From Neocallimastix lanati (nom. inval.) (Eukaryota > Neocallimastigomycota > Neocallimastigomycetes > Neocallimastigales > Neocallimastigaceae): a stretch of DNA of 64,000 nucleotides. The position numbers were made by a program, and so were the translations under genes. The DNA lies in contig JACVTC010000008.1 of the NCBI GenBank assembly GCA_016946835.1, positions 375,501 to 439,500 on the forward strand, in the 5' to 3' direction. Shown here in pieces: positions 33,041 through 44,415 of this stretch. Within the stretch, counting starts at the first letter, position 1; each line of letters opens with the position of its first letter. Under the pieces are notes generated by a model. It searched no databases. It was given only the letters and a program-made list of their open reading frames with translations, and was not told where the DNA came from.

Positions 33041-33189
33041 TGTCACATGTCAAAATTAGTATGTAAAAATTTGATAATAATGATTATAATTATCCAATAG
33101 TATTCTTTATATTTCTCTATAAATAACTCATGTAAATATTGAAATAAAATTGTAACTTTAATAAAAATTAATAAAAATTAACTTTAATA
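33041..33189 (+). repeat. Element G 3' LTR
   Basis: TGTCACATGTCAAAATTAGT to AACTTTAATA, direct repeat of 28253-28400 with few differences. Confidence 0.92.
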
Positions 33190-33899
33190 AAAAGAGTTTA
33201 TTTAAAAATGTATTAAAAAATAAAGAAAAAATTTTATTATTTTAAGTAATTTCTTTAAAATTCTTTATTAATATATTTTTATAAATAATAATTCTTGATT
33301 TCCTAAAAGGAAATCAATCATTCTTGTATACTTTTTTTTGATTTATATATTATTTATTGAATAAATACATTATTTTAATAATTATTATTTAATTATTTTA
33401 TTATTTTTATTACTAATAAATTATTATTTGTTTTATTTTTAATATATTTTATTTATTAATATTTTATCTATTTTTTTTTTATTTATTTGTTAATTAAAAT
33501 TATTTAATTTGTTCATTTATTTTGTTTATATTGAATATATATTGCTAATTTAATTTAATATTTAATAAATTGTACTAGCCTAATTGGTGATTCAACAGCA
33601 AAAAACTAGTAGAAAAACTTGATAAAGTGATAATGTGCTTTATTGATATTAAATAATAATAAAAAACCATTGGAAAAAAAAAATTATTATTTAATTTTTG
33701 ATATTAATAATTGATTAATTTTTATTATATATAATTTAATTAATATAAATAATTATTTATTTATTTATTTGTTTTGATAAAATTATTTATATTATTGGTT
33801 TTTAAAACGGAAATCTAGAATTAAAAATTATAATAAATAATAATTTTAGTATGATATTTAATTAAAAGTTTATATAAAATTTTATTTAGTATTTAATAA
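33190..33899. other. AT-rich non-coding stretch, possibly 5' LTR and leader of element L
   Basis: No coding frame. By position it should hold the 5' LTR and leader of L. TGGTGATTCAACAGC at 33585 could be a primer site but does not fit tRNA T-stem rules, so no call is made. Confidence 0.45.
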
Positions 33900-34076
33900 T
33901 TATACTTATCCATAATCAAATTGCTACTTCCCCAGTAATAACTGCAGCAACATGGAACACTAATTATGATGCAATTATTGCTGCAAGCAAAACGTAGTAG
34001 AAATGAAAAATATGCATCTCTATCTAAGGCAAAAAGAAATTTTAAAAATAATAATGATATTAAAATAAATAATAAT
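33900..34076 (+). pseudogene. Element L gag, left part
   Basis: Reads 'NQIATSPVITAATWNTNYDA', then after a one-base shift 'RSRNEKYASLSKAKRNFKNN', passing into the Asn-rich segment that resumes at 42987. No start codon is visible before it. Confidence 0.65.
34072..34076. repeat. Target-site duplication of element J (ATAAT, left copy)
   Basis: ATAAT at 34072-34076 and again at 42982-42986, immediately outside the outer ends of the two J LTRs. Confidence 0.75.
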
Positions 34077-34399
34077 TATCGGCTAGCACAATTATTTATT
34101 TAGTTTTAATTAATAATTTTTATTTATTTTTAATTTAATAAAGAGCTCTGAATTTAATAATACATGAATAATAAAATATATATAATAAAATATTATTATA
34201 TAATCATATGATTTACATTAATTTCTTATATACACGTGTATAAATTTATAATTACATAAATGTGTAACATTTACATAAACTTATGAATATATTTATATTT
34301 TTATGTTTTGTATATAACTAGTTATATTTTAAATATTTAATTAATAAATATTTATTTAAATTTATTTATTTTATTTGTTTATTTATTTATATGTTAATA
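34077..34399 (-). repeat. Element J 3' LTR
   Basis: Plus-strand TATCGGCTAGCACAATTATT to TATGTTAATA. Matches the split right copy apart from a short indel near 34315-34330. Confidence 0.92.
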
Positions 34400-34414
34400 C
34401 TCCCCCCTCAAATA
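34400..34414 (-). other. Element J polypurine tract
   Basis: Minus strand CTTATTTGAGGGGGGAGTA, a G-rich purine run next to the LTR, like that of element G. Confidence 0.85.
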
Positions 34415-35330
34415 AGTTTTTATTTAATAAAAACTTTATTTGCGAAGTTAGTTATTTTATTACCATTTGAGTTTTTAGTTAAGATATCAGCTAACATATT
34501 ATTTGTATCAATATATAATAATTTTACGAATTTCTTTTCTATGTAATCTCTATCAATATGAAACTTAATTTGAATGTGTTTTAATTTTGAATTTACATTT
34601 CCATTTTCAATATTAATTTTGCTAGCTAAATTGTCTGTAAAAATTTTAATTGATCTATTAAATCTTATTAATTCTTCTAAAATATTTCTAATTGATAAAA
34701 CTTTTTTGATGCATTCGGATGTACTTATATATTCTGCTTCACAAGTAGATGATGCTACTATTGATTGTTACTTTGAGTACCAGCATATTGGACTATTTCC
34801 AAATAAAATAATATGGCCTGAAGTAGACTTCCTATCTTTAACATCACCTGCAAAATCAGCATCAGTATAACCTAAAATTTCACCTTTACCATCATATTTT
34901 ATTTTGTAATTTTTGGTTGTATTTAAATATTGTAAAATATGTATAACCTTTTTCCAATTTGATACAGTTGGTTCTTCTGAATTTCTTGAAGCTTTATTAA
35001 CAGCAAAAGCTATATCTGGACGGCTACATCTTGATAAATAAATAAGCATACCGATAGCACTTTTATAAATGGTTTTATTGAATGGTTTATTATTTTCAGA
35101 TTTGGTATTATCACCAACGCATGAAGTGTATACATTTCTTGTATATTCTAATCTAAATCTTTCTAATATATTATCAATAAAATTAATTTGTGAAATAGTA
35201 TATTCTTTATTATTGTTTTCAACCTTTATACCAAGAATAAAATTTATGGGTTCAGATTTAGATACTTTAAAGTTGTTTTTAATAATTTTTGTAACATTTT
35301 CAATTTCTTCATCTGTGTACTAGTAACTAT
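34415..35330 (-). pseudogene. Element J reverse transcriptase end and RNase H
   Basis: 'YKSAIGMLIYLSRCSRPDIA', 'ILGYTDADFAGDVKDRKSTS' (first catalytic Asp), 'HIILFGNSPICWYSK', an in-frame TAA at a Lys codon, then 'QSIVASSTCEAEYISTSECI' with the catalytic Glu, and 'IDTNNMLADILTKNSNGNK' near the end. This domain degrades the RNA of the hybrid during cDNA synthesis. It continues the RT through a frame change near 35320. Confidence 0.92.
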
Positions 35331-36000
35331 AATATCATCTACATATAGACCTATAATACTAATTAATTTATTATTTTTAATTTTACAATAAATACATTCT
35401 TCAGAAATTAGTTGAATATGACCATTGGTTTTAAGAAATTGTGAAATTTTTTATTCCATTGTCTTCCGGATTGCTTTAAACCATACAATGCTTTGTTTAG
35501 TCTCCAATATCCCCTCCCAAAGTTCGTATCTCCAGGAAGAATTGTAGTATATATTTCTTTGTTCAATTCTGCATTGAGATACACAGCTTTTATATCAAGT
35601 TGATAAATGTTCCAAGAAAATTTAGCAGCTAAAGCAAAAATAAGCTTCAAACAATCAATATTTAAAGTAGGAGAATAAGTAAGTTCATAATCAATACCTT
35701 CTTTTTGTTTAAAACTACGAGCTACTAAGCGAGCTTTACGTTTAATAATATTGTTATTGCTATCTTTTTTATTTGAAAATACCCATTTCGTAGAAATTAA
35801 TGTTTTATCATGGGGGACAAAATGAACTAAGGTCATAATATTGTTGTTGTATAAATTATTTAATTCTTCATTTATAGCATCTATCCATTCGTCTCTATCA
35901 GGACTTTTAATTGCTTGAGTAAAAGAAAATGGAACATCTGAAGAAATAGAAGCTATATATTTAAAATTGTCTATATTTCTATATTTAGGGGGGTTAAAAT
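35331..36000 (-). pseudogene. Element J reverse transcriptase core
   Basis: 'DRDEWIDAINEELNNLYNNN', 'ISTKWVFSNKKDSNNNIIKR' with its conserved Trp intact, 'GIDYELTYSPTLNIDCLKLI', 'NIYQLDIKAVYLNAELNKEI', 'YGLKQSGRQWNKKFHNF'. A frameshift near 35415 precedes the catalytic YVDD at 35333-35344. Confidence 0.93.
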
Positions 36001-37100
36001 AATTTTTAGAGTAAACATTATTATAAAAATAATCAATTTTTCTTTTATTTAAATTATTATTAGAATTAATATAAATATTTTCGACATGAGCAATATCTTT
36101 ATTTTTGTTTTTTAAATTATTTTTAAATAATATTTCAACAATGGATAATTTTGATTTAGACTTATTATTTTTAAATTGAGAAAGGTAAAATGGATTATTA
36201 TGAGATAATTGAATATTTTCATTATTAATAGTATTATTAATAACAAGAGTTTTAATACTTTTTCTTAAATTATTATTATAATTATTGCTTTCAAAATTTA
36301 ATTTACTATTAAGTAAATTATTTTTGTTAGTGAAAAAATTATTTTGATTATTATCATTATTGTTTAAATTTGACGTTTCACAAACATTATTATTATCTAA
36401 AAGTCCACTTTGTTTATTATTTTCGTTTTGTTTACTTTCATTCTTTTGTTCATTTTCATAATTATTACTATTATTATTACTAGATGAGGCAATATTATCA
36501 AATTTATTAATATCAATAGAGTCATTATAATCTAATATGTTGTCATTTTCATCATGAATGTCATATAAAATTTCGTTTGTGTTACTATCATTACTATTGT
36601 TTGAAATTAAATTTTTATTAATATTGGAACTATTATAACCTAAATTGTTATTATTATTTGATATTTTATCATTTGAATCTAATAAACTATTGATTCATTT
36701 TGTAATATATTATCAGTTGATTGTAATATATTGGAAATTTGAATATCATTTAAATTATTATTATTTGAATTATTTGAAATTTTTTGTTCAAAATCGTTCA
36801 AATTTTTATTAATAAAATTTTTTTCCCTTTTTTGGTTCAAAAAATTATTATTTTCATCGTTTTTGTGAGGGTCTTCATTTGTATTTTGCATTTCTTGATT
36901 ATTAGAGGCGTTTTTATTTTTGAAATTTTTATTTTTATTAATTTCAATCATGGTAGATTCGGGTTTATTAATTTTTACACTAATATTTTCATTATTGGTC
37001 GTGTTATTTTCATTAATATTTGGATCTGAATCTTCATTAAAATTTTTATTATTTTTATTATTTTCGTATGATTTATTAAAATTAAAATTAAATTCAAAAA
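36001..37100 (-). pseudogene. Element J Asn-rich integrase-RT linker
   Basis: About 1.1 kb of Asn-, Ser-, Lys- and Asp-rich low-complexity coding sequence with one frame change near 36680. This is the longest such linker in the window. It probably has no fold. Confidence 0.8.
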
Positions 37101-37977
37101 AGCTAGGATAAAGGTCAGAGTTGCTTCCTTTGTTTGCTATGGAAATATTAGCTGGTTCATCCTCTTCGCAGTAGATCTCCCTGACATGATGAATTTTAAA
37201 ATCTTCAAAGTCCATAATAATATAGCTATTTCTTTTTTCACTAAAGCCTAAAAATATACCTTTATTAGAATTTGGTTGGAACTTTTGTTTATTTTGTTCG
37301 AAATTTTTGTAATAAGTGACACAACCAAAAACTTTTATGTGGTTAATATTGGCTTTTTTATTATAAAATACTTCATCTGGAATTTTATTACCAATTCCTG
37401 AATGTGGGATTTTGTTGTAGATATAGTTGGAGTATTGGATTGCAAAATCCCAGAAATTGTCACTGAGTTTGGTCCAAAATAAAATTGTTTTGGTGGAAGA
37501 AATAATAGTTTGATTATACCTTTCTGCTAATCCATTATTTTCAGGGTTGTAGGGTGGTGAATATATCTTTTCTATACCATTATCTTTACAAAAATTTTTA
37601 ACCTTTTTGTTGTCGTATTCTCTTCCGGTATCTGATTTGAAATACCTAATTTTATAATTACCTATTATATTATTTAACTGTTTTAAGAAATTTATAATAA
37701 TATCCGGAGCTTCGGATTTACTCCTAATCAGAAATAACCAACTTTTTCTTGAGAATTCATCAATAAATGTAATAATGAATCTTTTATTTGTAATTGAGTC
37801 ATTTATAGGGTCAATAATATCAGAATGAATAGCTTCTAAAATCCTTTTTACTCTAGGGGGTTGTTTGTTATGTGGAAGTCGCTTCATTTTTGCAATGTTG
37901 CAGTCATCACACGTATTTAATTTAATGATGTGTAATTTTAAATATTTGGATAAGTCTTCGAAGTAGTAGTGACCCAT
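37101..37977 (-). pseudogene. Element J integrase
   Basis: HHCC: HHRMGHYYF (the position before it is a TAG at 37987-37989 where Trp is expected) and CDDC near 37890. Core: 'ILEAIHSDIIDP' , 'RYFKSDTGREYDNKKVKNFC' and 'NPENNGLAERYNQTI', so all three catalytic acids are present. 'LSDNFWDFAIQYSNYIYNK' retains the Trp that is TGA in elements C and F. 'VFGCVTYYKNFEQNKQKF' and 'GIFLGFSEKRNSYIIMDFED' follow. Confidence 0.94.
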
Positions 37978-37986
37978 TCTGTGATG

Positions 37987-38673
37987 CTAAATCTTTTTTT
38001 CTTCTTCTGATAATCTATTTATGGATGAAATATTTTTGTTTTCACAATTTTTAATTTCGAAATTTCCTGTTACTTGAACTTCGTTGTGTTCATCGGCATA
38101 TAAGGTAGCAAATGGTTTATAATTTTCGTCCATAAAAACTATTTTAACTTCTTCACCATCAACAGATTCTGTTAATGTTTTAACTCCGGTTTTAGCTAGT
38201 TCAATGCCACTTATAATATTTTTGGTGACATCTTTAGAGTATAATACTTTATTTAAGTATATTGTATGATTATTTATCTTGAATTTTATATTCCCATATC
38301 CGTCAAATGTGCATATTGTATTATTTGCACATCTTAATTCAGTCTTTTCTTCAGTATATTTATCTAAGATTTCTTTGTCATTAGTTAAGTGTTCGCCAGC
38401 TCCAGAATCATATAACCATGATGTTTCTTCATTATTATTAATATTCAATAAAAATTTTACTTCTTTTGTTATTTCAGTATTAATCTGTAAGTCTTTTTCA
38501 TTATTATTATTATTATTTTTACTTTCATTAATAGTTTCTTTAATATTACTCATATAGAAAGCAGATCTTTTAGGAGATCGTTCATTATTATTATTTGGTT
38601 TCTGTAACATTTCTCTTAAGTCTTCATAATCAATATTATTGTTATATTCTTCATTAATATCAAATTTTTCCAT
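37987..38673 (-). pseudogene. Element J protease and pre-integrase region
   Basis: Starts in the Gag-protease linker (MEKFDINEEYNNN), reaches 'TSWLYDSGAGEHLTNDKEIL' (catalytic DSG near 38410) and 'IYLNKVLYSKDVTKNIISGI', and ends with 'INRLSEEEKKI' at the TAG before the integrase HHCC. Apart from that stop it is continuous with the integrase frame. Confidence 0.93.
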
Positions 38674-39708
38674 GTGTCCAATGTAGTAAGCTCCTTTTGG
38701 GTTAAGATTGTAATTATTTCTGTTATTATTATTATAATTATTATTATAATTATTTTTATTTTTATAATTTTTATCTATTACATCAAAAATATCTTTATAT
38801 CTGCTATTTTGGTTTCTTGGATTAAACCAACATTCTTTTGTAGTGTGGCCATATTTATCGCATATGTCACATTGTTTCCTTGAATAGTAGCCGTTATTTT
38901 TATAATTATAAATACTATTATGTCTTTTGTTATTATTATATTTACTATTATAATTATTATTATTGTTATATTTATTATTGCAATTGTTATTACTTTTAAA
39001 TTAATTATTATAATTATTATTTTTTATTTTATTATTATTATATTTAGTATTATTATCTGCGTTATTATTTTTAAATTTTCCGACCATGTCTATCTCCATT
39101 GGATCATCATGGTCATATTTTTCTTTAGATTTCCACCCTTCATAAAGAGCAGTTTTATTCAAATCGCTTTTAATCTTTTTGGCTATTGTTTCAAATGTAT
39201 CTTTTTCTTCATATGTAAATCTTCTTATATAGGATTTTGGTATTGCATTATGGAGGTATTTCATTTTGTCATCTTCCTTTAGAAAATATTTTTCTTCTTC
39301 CATATATTCAAAGGTAGCTTCTAGTCTTTTAATTACGTCATAAATTCCTTCTTCCTTATTAGTTTTTATTGAACCCAATCCATTTATCCAGTAGGCCATA
39401 TTTTTTCCTTTTACTTTATGCCTACTTAGTCTCTTAAGCATCAATTGAGCTGAATCTATGTCTGTTAATTCAGCTTTAATTTCATCACAAACAGAGCTTA
39501 AAATTAATTTACCAATTTTGGCGTTTTGTTTTATAATTTCCTTTTGTTCTTTTGTATTAGTAGCATTAAATACCTCAATTCCATCCATTGGGTCTTGTTC
39601 ACCTAGAAATTGTATTAGACCAGTCTCCATATAATCTAGTTTTATTTCATGGAACCAAATGATATAATTACATGGTCCCTTTAATATACATTAATTTTCT
39701 TTACTCAT
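38674..39708 (-). pseudogene. Element J gag with CCHC zinc knuckle
   Basis: Probable start ATG 39706-39708, followed after four codons by a TAA (39691-39693); the frame is then open to 39001, with an internal ATG at 39630. Includes 'NYIIWFHEIKLDYMETGLIQ', 'DPMDGIEVFNATNTKEQKEI', 'DPMEIDMVGKF', an Asn-rich stretch with a stop at 39001, and the knuckle 'CDICDKYGHTTKECWFN' near 38830-38880. Same frame continues into the protease. Confidence 0.9.
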
Positions 39709-39783
39709 TTTATTTTTAATTTTAATTATTATTTTAAATAACACGAATTTAATAATTTAATTTATTAATTAAGGTCCCTTTTA

Positions 39784-39798
39784 TGAGACTCTTAATCT
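39784..39798 (-). other. Element J tRNA-Lys(CUU)-type primer-binding site
   Basis: The plus strand reads TGAGACTCTTAATCT, an exact match to the tRNA-Lys(CUU) anticodon arm, directly at the inner edge of the 5' LTR. Confidence 0.75.
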
Positions 39799-39919
39799 AT
39801 CGGCTAGCACAATTATTTATTTAGTTTTAATTAATAATTTTTATTTATTTTTAATTTAATAAAGAGCTCTGAATTTAATAATACATGAATAATAAAATAT
39901 ATATAATAAAATATTATTA
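39798..39919 (-). repeat. Element J 5' LTR, inner part
   Basis: Matches 34077-34199 from TATCGGCTAGCAC to AATATTATTA, where element K interrupts it. Confidence 0.92.
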
Positions 39920-40301
39920 TGATATAAAACAAATATGTGTAGTAACATATTTGTATATTTAATAATAATTATTAAATATTAAATTTATATCTTTTTGATA
40001 ATAATTATTTTATTTTATTTTATTTCAATATGTATTATTATAATTATAATAATTATAATACTTTATTTCATATAAAATTTATATAGTTCTATATATTAGA
40101 ATATATAATTAATATATTACCTATTTCTTATAAATTAAATTATTTATATTAGAAATAGAGGACTCTCTTGTAAATTTTTAGGAATTAGAATTATTATTTT
40201 AATTGTACGAATATTATAATTTTATTAATAAAATTTACTAAACTACCATTATTTAAAACCCACTGCTTATAAATTATTGCACATAAAAGTCCCGCATATC
40301 A
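39920..40301 (+). repeat. Element K 5' LTR
   Basis: 382 bp, TGATATAAAACAAATATGTG to AAGTCCCGCATATCA, direct repeat of 42417-42795. Confidence 0.95.
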
Positions 40302-40596
40302 AAAATCGGTGGAGATATCGGGGATGTGATGTGTAAAAAGTAATTTATAAGTAGTGGTGTTTAGTAATTTTGTTAATTAATTATAAATCCGTATATATTT
40401 ACATGAATTCTCTTCAGTTAGGATTAATTAAAATATACTGTTTATGACATAAATTTTTAATTTTTTTTGGTTGTTTATAGTTATTTTATCTTAGGTGAAG
40501 AGAGAATTATACAATATAAGTTATTTCATTCATTTTATTATAGATAAAATAAATTGTTTTAAAATATATTAATATTTGGAGATTTAATCATTATTC

Positions 40597-40629
<33 letters not shown>

Positions 40630-40696
40630 ATTTATAAATTTTTAAAATATATAATTTTAATAAAGAAACATTATTATTATTATTATTATTAATTAA
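40302..40696 (+). other. Element K leader
   Basis: TCGGTGGAGATATCGGGGAT near 40306-40325 is unusually GC-rich here and could be the primer site (TGGAGATATCGGGGAT), but it is eight bases from the LTR and does not fit a tRNA T-stem cleanly. A run of about 28 A (40599-40626) and a TTA/ATT repeat precede the ORF. Confidence 0.45.
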
Positions 40697-42328
40697 TTGT
40701 TAACAATGAGAAATAACAATTTTACTGGCCATCGGGTAGACATTGGGTCTCTTCCAAGATTTACTGGATCTAATAGAAACGCTGAAATTTGGAAGTTTAA
40801 AATTAATGATTGGTTTAAGAAGGAAGGTATTACTACCGATGAAGATAAATTTAGTTACATAATTATGGCTGCTGAAGATGACATCGTAAAGGTAATTATG
40901 GAAAAAGTAAGAGAGGTAAATAGAACTCTTACTTTAGATGAATGTGTTGTTCTCATAAAAAAAAGATATTGGAGGGAAAACCAAAGGAATAACAATTATG
41001 AAAATATATTACAAGAATCTCACTGGAAAAATAAAAAAAGTTTAAATAATTATAAAAATTATTCATCTAATATACAACCAAGGGATACATATATTAATAA
41101 CTTTAGTAATTCATTGAATAAAGGAAATAATAGAATATCTATTAACAGTTCTTCCAACAACTACAATGGATACATTGCTAATAGTAATTATAGGAATTAT
41201 AATGATAATACATTTAACACATGGAGTGGAAATAATAATCAGAGAAATTTTAGGAATTATAGAAGATTTAATATGAATAATGATAATAACAATAATTTAA
41301 GTATTAGCAATGAAAATTATAATAACAGTAATAATAATTTTTACAATTTAAGAAAAAGGAAAATTTTAATACCAAATTTAAATAATTCAACAATTAATAA
41401 TAGTAATAAAGGCAATAATTATACAGGAAATGACAAAAATAAAGATAGTAATAATATTAATAATATTAATGAAAATGTAATTAATAATAATTCAATCAAT
41501 AGTATTGTCAATAATAGTATATCTAATCTGGTTACAAATAATAATATTAACAATAATAAAAATGACGCGTTGGATAAAACAGTAAATGTAGAACAAAATA
41601 AATTAAACGAGTTAAAAATGGATAATTTCAGAGGAAATAATAAAATAGGAAATGCTAATAATGGAAAATGTGAAACAAATAATAATAGTATAATTACTAA
41701 AGAAGAAAATAAAAATAATTCCAATGGTAATGATGATATTAAGAAAAATCAAAATAATAATATAGATATTAATAATATTATAACAATAAAAATTAAAACT
41801 ATTGATAATAATGAAGATAATAATTTAAATAGTAAAAAGAATAAAGATAATAATGATATTATTGAGAATTCTAAAAATATAATTTATAAGAAAAATTGTA
41901 ATAAAAATGTAAATGAAGAAATAAATATCAAAGAATCTGTACAAGTTGATAATATTAACAGTAGTTTGACTAAAGAATCAAAAATTATTGATAATAAAAA
42001 TTCAAAAATAAACAATATTCAAATTATTCCAAATAATAATAATAACAAGCAATGTATAAATAAAAAGTATTCAGTTAATAATAAAAATTCCCAGATTGAT
42101 TTTAGTAAAATTATAAATATAGATAGTGATAAGGAAATAAAAATTAAAATTAAAAAGAATATTAAAATTCCACCTATTGGTATTCAAAATATTGGTAAAA
42201 ATAAAATAAATATTAATAAATTAATGATGCTCAAACCTGAGATCGCGTTAAAGGATATTATTATTTATAATAACAATCGCGTTGATACCAAACGAACAAT
42301 TAGGAATTATAAATACAAAAGAAAATAA
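40697..42328 (+). CDS. Element K Gag-like Asn-rich protein (543 codons, intact)
   Basis: The frame opens with MLTMRNNNFTGHRVDIGSLP in which the first codon is TTG; the first ATG is at 40706 (MRNNNFTG). The first 100 residues ('FTGSNRNAEIWKFKINDWF', 'EDKFSYIIMAAEDDIVKVIM', 'RTLTLDECVVLIKKRYWREN') look like a gypsy capsid N-terminal domain. The rest is Asn-rich (runs of N with I, K, S, D) with a basic end. 'YNLRKRKILIPNLNNS' is shared with element L Gag (YNIRNRKILKPNLNNN). No zinc knuckle is present. It is the only long undamaged retroelement ORF without pol in the window; likely role is packaging its own RNA using enzymes from L-type elements. Confidence 0.82.
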   Translation: MLTMRNNNFTGHRVDIGSLPRFTGSNRNAEIWKFKINDWFKKEGITTDEDKFSYIIMAAEDDIVKVIMEKVREVNRTLTLDECVVLIKKRYWRENQRNNNYENILQESHWKNKKSLNNYKNYSSNIQPRDTYINNFSNSLNKGNNRISINSSSNNYNGYIANSNYRNYNDNTFNTWSGNNNQRNFRNYRRFNMNNDNNNNLSISNENYNNSNNNFYNLRKRKILIPNLNNSTINNSNKGNNYTGNDKNKDSNNINNINENVINNNSINSIVNNSISNLVTNNNINNNKNDALDKTVNVEQNKLNELKMDNFRGNNKIGNANNGKCETNNNSIITKEENKNNSNGNDDIKKNQNNNIDINNIITIKIKTIDNNEDNNLNSKKNKDNNDIIENSKNIIYKKNCNKNVNEEINIKESVQVDNINSSLTKESKIIDNKNSKINNIQIIPNNNNNKQCINKKYSVNNKNSQIDFSKIINIDSDKEIKIKIKKNIKIPPIGIQNIGKNKININKLMMLKPEIALKDIIIYNNNRVDTKRTIRNYKYKRK

Positions 42329-42416
42329 AATTTTAAAAATTATTATTTATATTAATTAAACCTTATATTTTCTTTTAAAAAAAAATATATAGTTTAATTT
42401 TTAGCAAGGGCATTTC

Positions 42417-42795
42417 TGATATAAAACAAATATGTGTAGTAACATATTTGTATATTTAATAATAATTATTAAATATTAAATTTATATCTTTTTGATAATA
42501 ATTATTTTATTTTATTTTTTTCAATATGTATTATTATAATTATAATAATTATAATACTTTATTTCATATAAAATTTATATAGTTCTATATATTAGAATAT
42601 ATAAATATATTACCTATTTCTTATAAATTAAATTATTTATATTAGAAATAGAGGACTCTCTTGTAAATTTTTAGGAATTAGAATTATTATTTTAATTGTA
42701 CGAATATTATAATTTTATTAATAAAATTTACTAAACTTACCATTATTTAAAACCCACTGCTTATAAATTATTGCACATAAAAGTCCCGCATATCA
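42417..42795 (+). repeat. Element K 3' LTR
   Basis: Direct repeat of 39920-40301, preceded by a weak purine stretch AGCAAGGG. Confidence 0.95.
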
Positions 42796-42981
42796 ATTAT
42801 AATCATATGATTTACATTAATTTCTTATATACACGTGTATAAATTTATAATTACATAAATGTGTAACATTTACATAAACTTATGAATATATTTATATTTT
42901 TATGTTTTGTATATAACTATAATTAATAAATATTTAATTAAATTTATTTATTTTATTTGTTTATTTATTTATATGTTAATA
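42796..42981 (-). repeat. Element J 5' LTR, outer part
   Basis: Matches 34197-34399 (ATAATCATATGATTTACATT to TATGTTAATA), completing the LTR interrupted by K. Followed by ATAAT and element L Gag. Confidence 0.92.
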
Positions 42982-42986
42982 ATAAT

Positions 42987-43415
42987 GGTTACAATAACAA
43001 TATTAATGAAAATAATAATAATTTGACTATCAATTATAATGTTAACAACAACATCTCATACAATATACGAAATAGGAAAATTTTAAAACCAAATTTAAAT
43101 AATAATATTAAGAATAATATTAATAATAAAGGAAGCAATAATGATAATGAAAATAATAGCAAAAATAATAATATTAATGAAAATTTAATTAATAATAATT
43201 CAAGTAATTATTTTATCATTAATGATACTCCCAACTTGACTACAAATAATGATAATAATAATGATGATGATGATAATGATAATAAAAATAATAAAAATAA
43301 TAATAAAAACGACACATTGGAAAATAAAATTGATATATATTCAATAGAATTAAATATACCTACATCTAATATTAGTAATAAATATAACAACAAAATAATA
43401 ATTCAAAAATATTGA
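42987..43415 (+). pseudogene. Element L gag, Asn-rich right part
   Basis: Continuation of the frame at 33900-34076: GYNNNINENNNNLTINYN, 'YNIRNRKILKPNLNNNIK', an Asp/Asn run, ending TGA at 43415. No CCHC knuckle is visible, as in K. Confidence 0.75.
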
Positions 43416-44415
43416 ATCAAAATAAAATGGAGAAAAAAACTACTAGGGTAGGCCAAATCATTAAAATATTAGATGGTATTGAACCTTATGATATTATAGA
43501 AGAATTACAAAATATCACAGCAAATATTACTTTAGCCTGATTAATAGGTATAAGTAGTCCCCTACGTTCGAATATCACTAAAAGTTTTAAAAAGGTAAGA
43601 ACTGAGGATGATGATGCAATGGTAGGATGTGCAGAATATCATAATGATATAGAAGAATTTGAAATTGTAAATAATCCTACCCATTGCTATGCTACAAGAG
43701 AAATTCAAGATCACGATATTGCTATAGTCAATGGTACAGTTAATGATCATTCTGCTGCTGTATTAATTGATGGTGGTAGTAATACAAATTTGGTAACCAG
43801 AAGTTTTCTAAATAAAATATTAAAAATTATACCTGGTTCTATTTCTGGTAGAGTGCATCAGGAATTATCTAATACGGAAGAACGTGTTTATGAAATGGTA
43901 AAATTAGAAGTACAAATTGGTACTTTAAAAATTAATGCAGTCTTTAGAGTCTTTGATAATGATGACTCAATATTTGATATAATAATTAATTTAAAACACA
44001 AGAAGAATATAAATTATTAGTAGATGCAAATAGTAAATATTTATACATAAAAAGTGGTATTAATAATGTTAATGGTATGTTTACCTTTAGTGCGGTCCCA
44101 TTGGTTCCTTTGGAAGATGTGCATGAACTTCATACACAGTGTATGTTTTGTTATATATTAGAAAATAATACTAGCATTAATAATGTAATTAGTACCAATA
44201 AAATTAATACAACTAATAAAAATAAAATTTTGGAAGAATTAATAAGCAATATGGATATCAAAGATGGAAATTTTAAAAATGAAATTAAATTTATATTAAC
44301 TTCATATTCTGATGTAATAGCTATATCTAGTGATGATTTAGAACCATCCAAATTGCTACCTCACCATATTGAATTATTAGAAGGTAGCAAACCAATAAAA
44401 ACAAAAGGCATATAG
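43416..44415 (+). pseudogene. Element L protease region
   Basis: 'VGQIIKILDGIEPYDIIEEL' and, after a TGA near 43540, 'LIGISSPLRSNITKSFKKVR' correspond to the pre-protease part of element M. Retropepsin: 'HSAAVLIDGGSNTNLVTRSF' (about 43750-43810), where the usual DSG is DGG, an AGT-to-GGT change. A stop near 44018 and the linker 'SDVIAISSDDLEPSKLLPHH' to 44415 lead to the RT. Confidence 0.87.

Larger units (their letters stand above)
28253..33189 (+). mobile_element. Element G: full-length copia retrotransposon with short LTRs
   Basis: LTRs of about 148 bp (28253-28400 and 33041-33189) begin TGTCACAT and end ...AACTTTAATA. Between them are the primer motif, a repeat-rich leader, Gag, protease, integrase, RT, RNase H and a G-rich polypurine tract. 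Flanking bases are poly-A on both sides, so a target duplication (AAAAA) is possible but uninformative. The coding part is visibly less AT-rich than its neighbours. Stops and frameshifts are frequent, and the knuckle part of Gag is deleted. Confidence 0.93.
39920..42795 (+). mobile_element. Element K: small non-autonomous LTR retrotransposon, innermost insertion
   Basis: LTRs of about 380 bp (39920-40301 and 42417-42795) begin TGATATAAAAC and end CCGCATATCA (TGAT/ATCA inverted ends) and are nearly identical, differing only by a few indels. A 4-bp duplication ATTA (39916-39919 and 42796-42799) flanks it inside the J LTR. The 2.1-kb interior carries one long ORF related to gypsy L Gag and no protease, RT, RNase H or integrase. 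It would need enzymes from an autonomous relative. Confidence 0.9.
34077..42981 (-). mobile_element. Element J: near-complete copia retrotransposon, 5' LTR split by element K
   Basis: The left (3') LTR 34077-34399 is matched by the right (5') LTR, which is split into 39798-39919 and 42796-42981 by element K. Internal region on the minus strand: primer site, Gag with knuckle, protease, integrase, long Asn-rich linker, RT and RNase H, then the polypurine tract. Few lesions exist: stops at 39693, 39001, 37987 and 34906, and frameshifts near 36680, 35410 and 35320. It lies inside gypsy L. Confidence 0.93.

Noticed and set aside
36784-37111. Plus-strand frames of long Ile/Phe/Leu runs that look like transmembrane proteins (also 38674-39282 and 41419-41724)
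   Set aside because: They are antisense readings of Asn/Lys-rich coding sequence: AAT and AAA read backwards give ATT and TTT. The real genes are on the other strand.
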